Source: Cellvibrionaceae bacterium 1162T.S.0a.05 (GTDB lineage: Bacteria > Pseudomonadota > Gammaproteobacteria > Pseudomonadales > Cellvibrionaceae). From it: a DNA stretch of 64,000 bases. The stretch covers positions 1,281,501 through 1,345,500 of the forward strand of contig LANB01000001.1 in assembly GCA_000964245.1 (NCBI GenBank), written 5' to 3'. This document shows positions 27,174-37,118 of the stretch, piece after piece; positions within the stretch are counted from its first letter, which is position 1; every line of letters begins with the position of its first letter. Both the position numbers and the translations under genes were made by a program. The notes below the pieces were generated by a model that saw nothing but the letters and a program-made list of their open reading frames with translations, was not told the DNA's origin and made no database searches.

Positions 27174-29663
27174 TTATTGCAACAACATTGCGGCATTGCC
27201 CACTGCGGCTGCGCAGGTAGCAATAACAGCTGTGTCTGTATTAGCTGATGAAAGACCATCGCCCAATTCTTCCAAACGCGTTCTCACGTCGTTGGCAGCG
27301 GGCTGGGTTCCCAGTGTTTCGGTGCTGCCGCCGACATCAATGTCGTGCAACAACATGGCTTCAATGAGTGGATCAATAACGGCATCACGTGTCGACGCGT
27401 TATAGGGGCCACCGAAATTGAACGCCGGGAAAAGTGCTGAACGGTAAGTGTTGTTATCTACCAATTCCGTACAGTAGGCCACCGACATTTGCATCACACC
27501 GGCCTGGTGCGCGGCAAGGAAACCGTCAATGGCTTCCGCAGTGGGCAACTGTTGTTTCACCAACTCGAAAGTGTCTGCCACGGCGGTTTGCGGCACACCG
27601 GTTAGCTCAGAAATCGTTGCGCTGATTTCACCAAAGTGACGCACACCAATATCGCTTTGCTCAGGCAAATCAGCCGGTGTTGGCGGTGCAGGTGGATCGG
27701 CTTCAACGCGGTCGTAGGTTGCGCTACCGATGCGGTCAAAGGTCAGGAAGAACACATCTTCATCCGCACCTTTTTCCTGCTGAATAATCGCACCCAAGCT
27801 GCTCATATTCACACCTTCAGCGCTGTAGTTGCTGGCATTGATGGTGACATCAATGTTGGCAAAACTTTGGCCAATAGTGGCTTCACGCCCGTTGATACCG
27901 ATGCGAATGCCTTGAATGGGAATGTCTCCGGCAGGCGTTGCGGTTTCATCCAGACTGATGAAGAAAGGTGAGCTGAAGAGGTAAGCGTAATCGTCGTAAA
28001 CCTCGACCTGGAAGACCACGTAAGAGTCAGCCATGCCCGTATGTTCCGCCACGCTAAAGAGCAGGAAGAATTTCTGGCCAACACCCGCTGCAAAGTTTGC
28101 TGCGATGGCTTCCTCGCTGAGGATACGATTGTGAATTGCCAACAAGCGCACCGTGCCGCGGAACAATTCCATGTTGTCCACTTCGTTACCAATTGCCAGC
28201 GCAAAAGTATCGTCCCACTCGTTCAAATTCCCGCCCTGGGCATCTTCGGCAACCAACTCTCCGTTTACGTAGATGCGACGGCCGTTAATGGGGTCGAAGC
28301 TGGCAACAACATGCTGCAAGGTCGCTTGCAAGACTTCGGCATCATCCGGCGTGCTCAACATCGGCATGCCATTCGGATCATCAGATTCAGAGCTGCGAGT
28401 CATCCAGTTGTAGTTGTAAAGTGTTTGACCCAGCGTGAAGTTACGCGTTTCCGCACCCCCGGAGTAAGTCACGATACGCGCAGGACCGTCTTGCGCCACG
28501 TTGTCCGGGATCACCCAGGCTTCAATAGAGTATTCACCGGTTGCGGTAATCAGGTCGTAGAGTTTACGACTGGATGCTGTTGAAGCTTGCGCTTTACCAT
28601 CGTTGATACGTAAGCCCCAGGAACCCACCCAGGAAGTATCACCAAAACGCTCCATGTCCATTGCGGGTTCAACACCGCTGGTATCAAATACCGTGTTGCC
28701 GCTTCCGGTTTTAAATTGATAGAGCGCAATCACGTCGGATTCCATACGCCCACCGCTGCTGGCAACAACACCATCGGGCAAGCCGAGTGCGGCGGAGATG
28801 ACCAGGCTGGGATCAACAGACGTTAACTCGATAGAATCGGCAAATGCCTGAATTGCATTGCGCATTTCAGTTGCATCGGAGGCACAGTTGCTCCAGCAGT
28901 TGTGCGACTCTCCACCGAGTCGAACAACAAAACGCGAAGTGACGGGGTCATCGAGATTAATTTTGCTGCGCGATGCATCATAAGCAACTTCGAGGTCACT
29001 ACTTCCGAAGAAAGGCTGTTGCATTGTGGCAGCATCTTCCGAGTGACAACCTGCACAATAAGCCGTTAACAAGGGGTATACAGTATTTTCAAAACTGTCA
29101 CTGTCTGAAATACCCACATCGGTTGGATCAGCCGGGAAAGTTCGCGCATCTTCTACACTGCGAACCGGCGGTGCCGTTAACACAATCTCATTTGCCTCTG
29201 CACCGGAGTCACTTCCCCAGGCAGCAATGTAATTGGTAATGGTATCCGCACACACCGACGCTTCAGGACGCCAGCAGTTATGGCCTTCACCCACCTTGGT
29301 CACCATACGAGACAGTGCGGGTGCGCTTAAGTCAACAATGGTGTTAGCTGATTGATACGCGAGGTTAACGTCATCCGCGCGCACAAATTGCGGCTCCTGA
29401 CCACCCTCTACGTGACATGCACCACAGCGGTCTTCACCGGCGAGGTTATCCCAAACATTTATTTTAAAGTTTCGAACATCATCGGTTGAAGGTTCCGGGC
29501 CCTGGTAACGAATACCGTTGTTGCCTTCCTCTTCACTGTTATCAACATTCACCTGATTGGTCTGCGTACTCCCGCCACCACATGCGCCCAACACCAACAT
29601 TGCAGATGTGAGCATTGCCAGGGAAATTTTCTTGAATTCAAAATTTTCAACTAAAGTCTTCAT
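27174..29663 (-). CDS. Lipoprotein with two cytochrome-like modules and a LamG domain
   Basis: The ATG at 29663 with AAGGAAA in front is preferred to the TTG at 29681, and gives 829 residues. A lipobox LVLGACGG marks an outer-membrane lipoprotein. There are two tandem modules of about 110 residues, each with a CxxCH heme c motif (CGACH near residue 80, CAGCH near 205) followed some 50 residues later by a GE-x-HNCW motif. A LamG/concanavalin-like domain follows (about 305-510: VIALYQFKTGSG, YSIEAWVIPDN, RRIYVNGELVAED). The C-terminal 300 residues are unassigned. It probably binds a glycan or peptide at the surface while carrying heme. It starts 2 bp after the upstream gene stops. Confidence 0.75.
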   Translation of the reverse strand: MKTLVENFEFKKISLAMLTSAMLVLGACGGGSTQTNQVNVDNSEEEGNNGIRYQGPEPSTDDVRNFKINVWDNLAGEDRCGACHVEGGQEPQFVRADDVNLAYQSANTIVDLSAPALSRMVTKVGEGHNCWRPEASVCADTITNYIAAWGSDSGAEANEIVLTAPPVRSVEDARTFPADPTDVGISDSDSFENTVYPLLTAYCAGCHSEDAATMQQPFFGSSDLEVAYDASRSKINLDDPVTSRFVVRLGGESHNCWSNCASDATEMRNAIQAFADSIELTSVDPSLVISAALGLPDGVVASSGGRMESDVIALYQFKTGSGNTVFDTSGVEPAMDMERFGDTSWVGSWGLRINDGKAQASTASSRKLYDLITATGEYSIEAWVIPDNVAQDGPARIVTYSGGAETRNFTLGQTLYNYNWMTRSSESDDPNGMPMLSTPDDAEVLQATLQHVVASFDPINGRRIYVNGELVAEDAQGGNLNEWDDTFALAIGNEVDNMELFRGTVRLLAIHNRILSEEAIAANFAAGVGQKFFLLFSVAEHTGMADSYVVFQVEVYDDYAYLFSSPFFISLDETATPAGDIPIQGIRIGINGREATIGQSFANIDVTINASNYSAEGVNMSSLGAIIQQEKGADEDVFFLTFDRIGSATYDRVEADPPAPPTPADLPEQSDIGVRHFGEISATISELTGVPQTAVADTFELVKQQLPTAEAIDGFLAAHQAGVMQMSVAYCTELVDNNTYRSALFPAFNFGGPYNASTRDAVIDPLIEAMLLHDIDVGGSTETLGTQPAANDVRTRLEELGDGLSSANTDTAVIATCAAAVGNAAMLLQ

Positions 29664-29665
29664 GA

Positions 29666-30910
29666 TTAATTTCCTTTGCAATAGTCAGCTGCTTCTGCAA
29701 ATGTATTTTTCAGAACGTGGCCGCCACCAGTAAAACTACTAACCATGTCATCAATCTGACTGCGATCAGCTGCATCGCCAGGCTCTCTTAAACACACAGC
29801 TTTAAATACTTTTTCCACTGCACAGTGTGCAAAGGCTTCACTGTGTGCCATTTCCTGCAACATGGTTTTTGCACCACTCCCACTGCCGGGCAAGCTTTCA
29901 TCCCAGCCGAGATTTTTGTTTTGGCCTGCTCGCCAATAGTTATCCCAACTATCGTCTGGAATAACGAAACCCTGCGGAAAAGTTGCGCTGTTAATATGAT
30001 GTTTTGCAGTCACACGTGTCCCGGTGTCCGGATCAAGTTCGCCCACTTCGTTGTAACGAATCTGACCATTCTCGCCGGTTAAATCGGTTTCCGAATCGTA
30101 CTCATAGTTGTAATAAGCAAAGGCCTGGGCCATTGGGTCCATACCGGAGTGGCATCCGAGACAGTTGTTCAGAAACACACGTGAATCGCCACCTGGGCTG
30201 CGTGACACATCCTGACGAATGCGATCTGGAATTCGAGAAATGTCGTGAACCTGTTCGAGGTCCATACACAAATGATTTAGCAGGGTAAAACGAAAATTCG
30301 CGCGGTTAGTTCCCGCTATAAAAAACGATTTTGCTGCTGCGCGCGAAGTAACAATACCAGCGGTTGCTTCCGATGGCAGTTCTGTAACAACGGAAGATTG
30401 CGTGGTTTGCTGTAAAACATCCTGCAAACTCAATCCACTGCTTTCCAAAGCTTCATAATGCGCATTGCTGTTGCTTGCATACGCAGGCGAAACGCCGTTG
30501 CCCACATACAAAATGTCATCGTATAAAACGCGACGATAGTCGAGCTCGTCGCGAACCACACCAATCACGGTCGCAATGTAATCGTTCAAAGGAACAAACA
30601 CATTGATCTCCCGGTTAGTCCAGGGAGCGACCCAATTTTTTAGTGTGACGTTATAAAAATTGTCATTTTGCATTGCCAACAATGCTGCTTCGATACCTTC
30701 GCCGTCTTCAATCAGATCACGCATTTGTACCAGTACTTCCTCGCTTGGAGGAACACCGGCAATACGATCGTGAATGCGCTTGGCCTGTTCCAGGCTACCT
30801 GCTGATACGCTTGCAGCGATAAAAACGCAAACGCCAGTCAGTAGGGTAATCAAGCGGCCCACAATAGAAGTCTTATGGCTTATACCCGTTTTTGCTAAGT
30901 GCTTAGTCAT
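29666..30910 (-). CDS. Exported single-heme cytochrome-like protein (DUF1588/DUF1585-like)
   Basis: This is the first gene of the minus-strand envelope operon. The start is uncertain: ATG at 30910 is used, with ATG at 30922 also possible. A signal peptide (GRLITLLTGVCVFIAASVSAG) directs export. A single c-type heme site appears as NCLGCHSGMDPMAQAF near residue 255, and the CxxCHxxMDP style recalls the DUF1588/DUF1585 heme proteins found with DUF1501 partners in Planctomycetes. The other regions were not recognised. With the LamG-cytochrome lipoprotein and the Tat substrate it forms what looks like one periplasmic or surface complex (inference). Confidence 0.7.
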   Translation of the reverse strand: MTKHLAKTGISHKTSIVGRLITLLTGVCVFIAASVSAGSLEQAKRIHDRIAGVPPSEEVLVQMRDLIEDGEGIEAALLAMQNDNFYNVTLKNWVAPWTNREINVFVPLNDYIATVIGVVRDELDYRRVLYDDILYVGNGVSPAYASNSNAHYEALESSGLSLQDVLQQTTQSSVVTELPSEATAGIVTSRAAAKSFFIAGTNRANFRFTLLNHLCMDLEQVHDISRIPDRIRQDVSRSPGGDSRVFLNNCLGCHSGMDPMAQAFAYYNYEYDSETDLTGENGQIRYNEVGELDPDTGTRVTAKHHINSATFPQGFVIPDDSWDNYWRAGQNKNLGWDESLPGSGSGAKTMLQEMAHSEAFAHCAVEKVFKAVCLREPGDAADRSQIDDMVSSFTGGGHVLKNTFAEAADYCKGN

Positions 30911-31454
30911 CGCACGGCCCATCTCTTTTAGTCTGTGAAAGTCAAAATCGCTATGACACGCTTGGTTGCAAGCTGCCAAAATTTGTCAGTCGAACTCAGG
31001 CAACTCGTTCCTGTTCCCGCGACACATATGTGAACCAAGTCTCAAAATTGTGGCGAGCCAGGCGCATTTGCTTAAATCTCTAGACGACGCTCTGAATCTA
31101 AAAGGTTCCCAACGCACAATCTGTTCCTGGATCTACGTCACAAACTTTTACATGCGCCAGCCGGGCGTTTTTTGCGACAAAGCTCATACTTTCATTTTGC
31201 AATGTGAGGCATTTCACATTTAATGAAGGGATCGAGCGGTCGATACACTTGGTACTGAGCAATTCAGCCGGGGTTTTGCGTCTTAAAGAAGACATGAGCG
31301 GTCAGAATAATTTTCAAAAGCTGATGATTATTTATTCAACCTGAACTGGCGTGTGAAAGCTTTTACAAACTTGAATCGTTTTTTACGGTAAACCGGCACA
31401 AGTCTTGTAACGTCTTTCGCGTTTTCGAAAACGAAATCAATGGGATACAAAAAA
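30911..31454. promoter_or_regulatory. Divergent promoter region of the envelope/cytochrome locus
   Basis: This 544-bp region separates the two divergent operons and must contain both promoters. The only clear motif is the 14-bp perfect palindrome CGTTTTCGAAAACG at 31420-31433, 22 bp before the plus-strand start codon, a position suited to repression. No open frame here was believable as a gene. Confidence 0.55.
31420..31433. promoter_or_regulatory. 14-bp perfect palindrome upstream of the HzsA-like gene
   Basis: CGTTTTCGAAAACG is self-complementary over all 14 bases. It could be an operator, for example for the MarR regulator encoded at the end of the opposite operon, but no second copy was noticed at other promoters in the window. 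Confidence 0.4.
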
Positions 31455-34400
31455 ATGACGACTTTGCACACCTACTTTTGGCGCACAGGAATCGCGTTTG
31501 CGACACTCGCCTTGATGAGTGCCTGTGATGTAACTCCCGAAGACGGGAGCGGTGCACTCGGTGGCGGTGGAGGCAGCCAGTCTCCCGACCCTGTTGTCGT
31601 GGATTTTCCCGTTGCCTATGTTTCGCGCCCCATTCCTGTCGATGAGGATGGCGTTTTCGTCCCCCACGACGTTTTAGACCCCGGTGCCTTTCACCCTGGT
31701 GCCCGCTTGATATTGAAAGAACGCGCCTCTGTGCCCGCTGCCGAGCGTGATATTACCTCCGTCGCATGGGCGATGGACCCGGAAGACCCCAACTTCGACC
31801 CCGATTTTGTTCCTCTCTATGACGTAAAAGATGTCAGCGCCTCCCCTGACGGCAGCAAATTGATCTTTGCCATGCGCGGGCCCGAAGACCCCGACCTCGG
31901 CGACGAAGAACAACCCACCTGGAACATTTGGGAATACGATATCGAGCTCGACGAATTACGACGACTCATTTTTTCTGACCTCACGGCGGAAGAAGGCCAG
32001 GATATCGGCCCGGCCTATTTGCCTGACGGCCGTATTATTTTCACTTCCACCCGCCAACGTCGCTCCAAGGCCATCTTGCTCGACGAAAACAAACCGCAAT
32101 TCGGCGCGCTGGTCGAAGGTAACGACGAAGATGAAGCCTTCCTCTTACATATCATGGATGAAGATGGCATCGATATTCAGCAAGTCTCTTACAACCAGGC
32201 CCACGACATGTACCCCACCATCACCAGCGATGGCAAGGTGATCTTCCTGCGTTATGACAATGTCGCCAACCGCGACCGGCTGAGTTTGTATCGCGCAAAC
32301 CCCGATGGCTCACAACTCGAATTGCTCTACGGTTATCACAGCCAGAACAGTGGGACCAACGATGCGGAAGTGGCCTTCGTGAAGCCGCAGGAAATGCCGG
32401 ACGGCCGAATCATGGTGAACATGCGGCCACGTGTTGCTGAGAAGCTCGGCGGCGACATGATGATGATCGACACCTTCAACTTTATCGATCTGACCCAACC
32501 TGTGGATTCCAACCCCGGTGCTGCTGGACCTGCCCAAGAGTCAGCCTCCGTTTTGCCTGTTGTGAGTGATGGCACGGTCTCGTCACACGGCTATTTCAGT
32601 TCTGCCTACCCGATGGTGGATGGCACAGACCGTTTTCTGGTGAGCTGGAGCACCTGCCGCGTATTGGGTTACCGCCTCGGTATCTATGTTGAAGCGACAG
32701 GTGACGAAGACCCCGACGACCCCGACCAACTGTATGCCTTGATTAATGATCTCGGTGAGTATGTGGGTGAAGATGGCCTGGTTTCGCAAAATGCCGTTTT
32801 TGTGGCCCGCAGTGAGCTGAGCAATTTCCCCTGTACTGACAACACAATCCTGTTACCACAAATCCCAGAATCAGAACCCGCTTACGGTGTCTGGGTTTAC
32901 GACACGGTTAACGCAACGCAATCCCCCGTGGTGTTGGCGGAAGATGGCATGATGTTTACTGATGCCATTGTACTGGAACCCCGTTTTACACCCGCGCATA
33001 TTGAGCCTCTGGCGCCCGGCGATAGCGACCCCGCCGTCTTCGGCAGTGAAGAGCTGTATAACGACAACCTCGGCGTTCTCCACATTCGCAATGTGTACGA
33101 TCTCGATGGCACCGATGAAGCCCCCGGCGGTATTGCGGCCCTCGCAGACCCCGCGCAAACTTCCGCCAGCCAGCGACCAGCCCGCTTCATTCGCATCACC
33201 AAAGCCGTTTCCATGCCCAGTGATGAGGTCTACGACTTTGATAACAGTGCTTTTGGCCGTGCGGGCAACCAGATGAAAGACATTTTGGGATACGTCCCGG
33301 TTGAACCTGATGGCTCTGCGATGTTCAAGGTGCCTGCTGACGTCGCTTTTGCGATTTCCCTGTTAGATGAAAACGGCAAACGTATTTCTGTCCGCCACCA
33401 AAATTGGATGAGTGTGCGCCCCGGCGAAGTACGCCACTGTAATGGCTGCCACACTCAAAACAGCGAGTTGCCCCATGGCCGCCTGGATGCGGAGCCACCC
33501 TCAAGTAACAGCGGCGCACTCGCCAATGCCCACTTCAACAACACCGTCGTTGTCGATCAGTTCGATACGCCCCAACCTCCACCCGAAGTAGGCGAGACGA
33601 TGGCGCAATACTGGGCACGCCTTAACGGCCCGCGAACCCCTTCTGTCCATATCAAGTACACCGATGACTGGACTGACCCGGCGGTTCGCCCAAAAGATGT
33701 GGAACTCGATTACGACTACTCCGACCTCGCATCAGGTGCGCCACCACTGGCCGCTGTCGGCTGCATGAGTGATTGGAATGCCTTGTGTCGTATCGTCATT
33801 AACTACATGGAACACATCCAGCCTCTGTGGGACGCTCCCCGCGTTGTGGTTGACCCCGCCGACCCGATGGTCGTGTTAGCAGACAATACCTGTACGGCCT
33901 GCCACAGCAGTGTCGATGCGATGGGTACCGCCATGATACCGGCGGGCAATACCCAGCTCGATCTGAGCGCAACCATGTCTGATGTTCAAAATGATTACCT
34001 CACCTCTTACGCGGAATTGTTCTTTAACGATGATGCGCAGGAATTGAACGAAAATGGCATTCTGCAAAACGAACAAATTCAATTGATTGTCAATGGCGTC
34101 CCCCAAATTGAAGCCCTCGATACAACCGGTGCGTTGGTCAATGTCGATGAAGATATTGTTGTTCAGGATGTGCAATTAATTATCGCTGACGTACCGCAAT
34201 ATGAAGTGGCCGGCACAGGCGAAGTGCCTGGCACGGTATCCTTCGATGATATTCAAAGTACAATTTTCTCTAACCCGGTCAATGCCTTGCAAAGTTGTCG
34301 TAACTGTCACACCGGGCCAACTGCAGATGACGGTTCTTTCGGATTAAACCTCGACCCCGCATTTGCATACGCAGAACTGACCGACATGGCCGACCCTCTT

Positions 34401-34913
34401 GTGATTCCCTTCGACCCGGCCAACAGCGTTTTGATTCAACGCTTACAAGGCACAATCACACCACAAATGCCTTTGACGGGCGGCCCCTTGAGTACGGCGG
34501 AAATTCAAATGGTGATTGACTGGATTGATTACGGCGCACCCGAAACCGGAACAGGTTCATTACCTTGTGGCACCGATTGCCCTACAGTGGTCCCCGGCCC
34601 CATCGACGACCCCAATGTGATTCTCGATATTAATGGCAACCCTGTTCCCTACATGGTGCCCGAGTTTGAATTGGTTCTTGATGTGGATGGCAACACCGTT
34701 CCCTTTATGGTTGCGAGTGGCCGACAATTTAATGGCTTACTCAGTCCAAATGGTGCTCTGGCCAGCCAAGGGTTCTTTGATGTATTTGAAATGGGCGGCG
34801 GAACCGTCGACCATCGCGGCTTCCTCAACGAAGCTGAACTAAAATTCATAGCAGAATGGTTGGATATCGGAGGGCAATACTACAATAATCCCTTTGACGC
34901 TCCAGCGAACTAA
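31455..34913 (+). CDS. HzsA-related multiheme c-type cytochrome lipoprotein
   Basis: This lipoprotein of about 1152 residues (lipobox ALMSACD; ATG 31455 preferred to 31440 because GGGA lies 9 bp before it) has an N-terminal TolB/WD-like beta-propeller (PDGSKLIFAMRG, PDGRIIFTSTRQR, SDGKVIFLRYDN, RANPDGSQLELLYG). Three CxxCH sites follow: CNGCH near residue 662, CTACH near 813 and CRNCH near 948. This matches proteins related to the hydrazine synthase alpha-subunit middle domain plus cytochrome-type domains. There is no reason to infer anammox chemistry; in heterotrophs the role is unknown. It heads a six- to seven-gene operon of envelope proteins and is divergent from the other cytochrome genes. 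Confidence 0.75.
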   Translation: MTTLHTYFWRTGIAFATLALMSACDVTPEDGSGALGGGGGSQSPDPVVVDFPVAYVSRPIPVDEDGVFVPHDVLDPGAFHPGARLILKERASVPAAERDITSVAWAMDPEDPNFDPDFVPLYDVKDVSASPDGSKLIFAMRGPEDPDLGDEEQPTWNIWEYDIELDELRRLIFSDLTAEEGQDIGPAYLPDGRIIFTSTRQRRSKAILLDENKPQFGALVEGNDEDEAFLLHIMDEDGIDIQQVSYNQAHDMYPTITSDGKVIFLRYDNVANRDRLSLYRANPDGSQLELLYGYHSQNSGTNDAEVAFVKPQEMPDGRIMVNMRPRVAEKLGGDMMMIDTFNFIDLTQPVDSNPGAAGPAQESASVLPVVSDGTVSSHGYFSSAYPMVDGTDRFLVSWSTCRVLGYRLGIYVEATGDEDPDDPDQLYALINDLGEYVGEDGLVSQNAVFVARSELSNFPCTDNTILLPQIPESEPAYGVWVYDTVNATQSPVVLAEDGMMFTDAIVLEPRFTPAHIEPLAPGDSDPAVFGSEELYNDNLGVLHIRNVYDLDGTDEAPGGIAALADPAQTSASQRPARFIRITKAVSMPSDEVYDFDNSAFGRAGNQMKDILGYVPVEPDGSAMFKVPADVAFAISLLDENGKRISVRHQNWMSVRPGEVRHCNGCHTQNSELPHGRLDAEPPSSNSGALANAHFNNTVVVDQFDTPQPPPEVGETMAQYWARLNGPRTPSVHIKYTDDWTDPAVRPKDVELDYDYSDLASGAPPLAAVGCMSDWNALCRIVINYMEHIQPLWDAPRVVVDPADPMVVLADNTCTACHSSVDAMGTAMIPAGNTQLDLSATMSDVQNDYLTSYAELFFNDDAQELNENGILQNEQIQLIVNGVPQIEALDTTGALVNVDEDIVVQDVQLIIADVPQYEVAGTGEVPGTVSFDDIQSTIFSNPVNALQSCRNCHTGPTADDGSFGLNLDPAFAYAELTDMADPLVIPFDPANSVLIQRLQGTITPQMPLTGGPLSTAEIQMVIDWIDYGAPETGTGSLPCGTDCPTVVPGPIDDPNVILDINGNPVPYMVPEFELVLDVDGNTVPFMVASGRQFNGLLSPNGALASQGFFDVFEMGGGTVDHRGFLNEAELKFIAEWLDIGGQYYNNPFDAPAN

Positions 34914-34969
34914 CACTTAAAGATGCTTAACACGTTAAACTTACGCCCTGGGAAGTAACTGACAACAAC

Positions 34970-35749
34970 ATGTTTATGAAGAAATATTCCAACGCCAGGG
35001 CGTGGGCGACCTTGATTCTGTGTTCATGCGGATTGTTTTTTGTACACTCTGCGAATGCATGGAATCCCTTTAAAGATGAAATACTGGATGTCACCATTCT
35101 GGACCCCTACGTTGAAATGCATACTGGTCCTGGCCGTGGCTTTCCGATAACGCATGTTGCAGAAAAAGGGGAAACCATTACCCTGCTGAAAAAACGTACC
35201 GACTGGTATAAAGCGCGCACAAGCAAAGGCATTACAGGTTGGATCAAGCGCGACGAGTTACACGCAACACTCGGCCCGGATGGCCCGGAATTAATTTTTG
35301 CTGCGCCCGGTCGCGAAGAGTATTACAACCGCAAATGGGAACTTGGTGTTTTGGGTGGCGACTTTTCCGGCGCCCGTGGTTTAACCACATACATGGGTTA
35401 TCACCTCACTCCAAACCTGACGACAGAATTAAAATTAACGCAGGCTTTTGGTAATTTTTCCAACAGCAAACTCGCCAGTCTGAATATGGTTCACACCGCA
35501 TTTCCAGGCTGGTATGCCTCGCCCTTTTTTACTGTCGGTGCGGGCATGATAAAAATATCTCCCAGTTCTGATCTCGGTCAGACTGAGGATCGCACCGACC
35601 CTGCACTTACCGCAGGCATCGGCGTCAATGTTTATTTATCCAGAAGTTTTCTGTTACGCCTGGAATATAACGAACACAAAATTCTCACAACACGAGAAAA
35701 CAACGAAGAGGTTGAAGAATGGAAAGCAGGCTTCAGCGTATTTTTCTGA
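34970..35749 (+). CDS. SH3b domain fused to an outer-membrane beta-barrel
   Basis: A signal peptide (cleavage after HSANA) is followed by a bacterial SH3 domain at about residues 35-100 (VEMHTGPGRGFPITHVAEKG, WYKARTSKGITGWIKRDEL), which usually binds peptidoglycan peptides. The C-terminal 140 residues show alternating hydrophobic strands and end in a terminal Phe (WKAGFSVFF), typical of an eight-strand outer-membrane barrel. The protein could bridge cell wall and outer membrane. It overlaps the next gene by 31 bp. Confidence 0.82.
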   Translation: MFMKKYSNARAWATLILCSCGLFFVHSANAWNPFKDEILDVTILDPYVEMHTGPGRGFPITHVAEKGETITLLKKRTDWYKARTSKGITGWIKRDELHATLGPDGPELIFAAPGREEYYNRKWELGVLGGDFSGARGLTTYMGYHLTPNLTTELKLTQAFGNFSNSKLASLNMVHTAFPGWYASPFFTVGAGMIKISPSSDLGQTEDRTDPALTAGIGVNVYLSRSFLLRLEYNEHKILTTRENNEEVEEWKAGFSVFF

Positions 35750-36384
35750 TACTGGGCTTGAGCCTGTGTGTTCTCACACCGGTTTGGGCACAGGATGACG
35801 AAGAAGCGAGCGAAGAAGAGACCATCCTGGATGGCGTGATCAAACCCGATATTGAGCGCCGGGAAATTACCGAAGATCGCATCGACAGCGAGGATTGGGA
35901 ATTTGGAATGTTCGCCGGCAATATGAGCATCGAGGATTTCGGCTCCAATGACATGTTTGGTGTGCGCTTTGGCTATCTCATTACCGAAGATTTTTTTCTG
36001 GAACTCGCTGGCGGCTCAACCAAGGCCGGCCTGACCAGCTTCGAACTTCTCAGCGGCGGCACACCACTGCTGCAGGAAGATGAACGTAATTACTACTATT
36101 ACAACATTTCGCTGGGCATCAATGTATTTCACGGCGAAATTTTTCTGGGTAAAAGCCTCGCGTTTAACACCGCTTATTATTTTATTGGCGGTGCAGGCAA
36201 TACTCTCTTTGCTGGCAATGAATATTTCACCAGCAATTACGGCGGGGGATTTAAACTTTTCTTAACTGATTGGTCTGCGCTACGCGTCGATGTACGCAAT
36301 CATATTTTTACCCACAATATTTTGGGTGGCGACAAGACCGTACAAAACCTGGAAGCCCACATGGGCATTTCCATTTATTTTTAA
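35719..36384 (+). CDS. Outer-membrane beta-barrel protein
   Basis: This 221-residue protein has a signal peptide (LILGLSLCVLTPVWAQ), an acidic N-terminal segment (DDEEASEEET), and then about eight amphipathic strands ending in GISIYF with the terminal Phe needed for Bam-mediated assembly. It starts inside the end of the preceding barrel gene (31-bp overlap), so both barrels are probably made together. No enzymatic motif was seen. Confidence 0.82.
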   Translation: MESRLQRIFLILGLSLCVLTPVWAQDDEEASEEETILDGVIKPDIERREITEDRIDSEDWEFGMFAGNMSIEDFGSNDMFGVRFGYLITEDFFLELAGGSTKAGLTSFELLSGGTPLLQEDERNYYYYNISLGINVFHGEIFLGKSLAFNTAYYFIGGAGNTLFAGNEYFTSNYGGGFKLFLTDWSALRVDVRNHIFTHNILGGDKTVQNLEAHMGISIYF

Positions 36385-36396
36385 GGAGATGGTATT

Positions 36397-36903
36397 GTGA
36401 ATACGAAGAAACTGTTAATACTTGTTGTCAGTGCTTTTCTTTGTTTTAGCCTGACAAGTACCCACGCGAAAGACTTGAAAGGCCCGGCAAAAGATTTCAC
36501 ATTAAAGTCCAATACAGGCAAAAATATTCGTCTGAAAGATTTGCGTGGGCAAGTCGTTATGTTGAACTTCTGGGCTTCGTGGTGCGCCCCATGCCGCGAG
36601 GAAATGCCTTTGCTAGACAAACTTTATCAACGCTATAACCCTTCGGGCTTTCAATTGTTAGGCGTGAATGTTGAAGCCGACCCAAAGGATGCGGATAAAT
36701 TACTAAAAAAAATTCCGGTTTCCTTTCCGATTTTGTATGACACAAGCAGTCAGGTGAGTGAAGCTTATAAAGTTGCCGCCATGCCTACCACGGTATTGAT
36801 TGATTGTGATGGCAACCTGGCTTATTTGCATAAAGGTTATAAGCCAGGCGAGGAAAAAATCTATCAATCCAAAGTGAAAGAGTTACTGAGACAATGTCGT
36901 TAA
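36397..36903 (+). CDS. TlpA-family thioredoxin-like protein
   Basis: The GTG start has a strong AAGGAG at about 9 bp. A signal peptide (LLILVVSAFLCFSLTSTHA) exports the 168-residue protein to the periplasm. The fold shows FWASWCAPCREEMP with the CxxC redox pair and a later cis-Pro region AAMPTTVLID. TlpA/ResA proteins reduce disulfides, often of apocytochromes before heme attachment. That is relevant here because several CxxCH proteins are encoded in the same locus. It overlaps the next gene by 10 bp. Confidence 0.93.
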   Translation: MNTKKLLILVVSAFLCFSLTSTHAKDLKGPAKDFTLKSNTGKNIRLKDLRGQVVMLNFWASWCAPCREEMPLLDKLYQRYNPSGFQLLGVNVEADPKDADKLLKKIPVSFPILYDTSSQVSEAYKVAAMPTTVLIDCDGNLAYLHKGYKPGEEKIYQSKVKELLRQCR

Positions 36904-37118
36904 ACCGTATTGTTATTCTCATATGCACGGCTCTGCTTTGCGGGGCCTGCTCCATTCAGCCCTGGGTCAAGCCCTATGAGCGTGAAAATCTTGCCGACCC
37001 GATTATGGCTTTTGAAGGCCACGGCGTTTCAACCAAGTACGTGAATCACGTTTATGAAGCGCGTGAAGCCGGCAGAGGCGCAGAAGGCAGTGCAGGTGGT
37101 GGCTGTGGTTGTAACTGA
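36894..37118 (+). CDS. DUF4266 small lipoprotein
   Basis: This 74-residue lipoprotein (lipobox LLCGACS) has the conserved DUF4266 core VKPYERENLADPIM and a Gly/Cys-rich tail GGGCGCN. DUF4266 genes are regularly found between a TlpA-like gene and a DUF3570 gene, as here, often with an ApbE flavin transferase, which is absent from this window. The molecular role is unknown; the Cys pair in the tail could bind metal or be a redox target of the TlpA protein. It overlaps both neighbours. Confidence 0.9.
   Translation: MSLNRIVILICTALLCGACSIQPWVKPYERENLADPIMAFEGHGVSTKYVNHVYEAREAGRGAEGSAGGGCGCN

Noticed and set aside
28041-28583. 180-codon antisense frame inside the LamG-cytochrome gene
   Set aside because: It lies wholly within a well-supported gene and its product has no domain, signal or start context.
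31455-34913. Anammox-type hydrazine synthase
   Set aside because: Only the propeller/heme architecture is similar; the partner subunits are absent and the rest of the window is heterotrophic, so no hydrazine chemistry is claimed.
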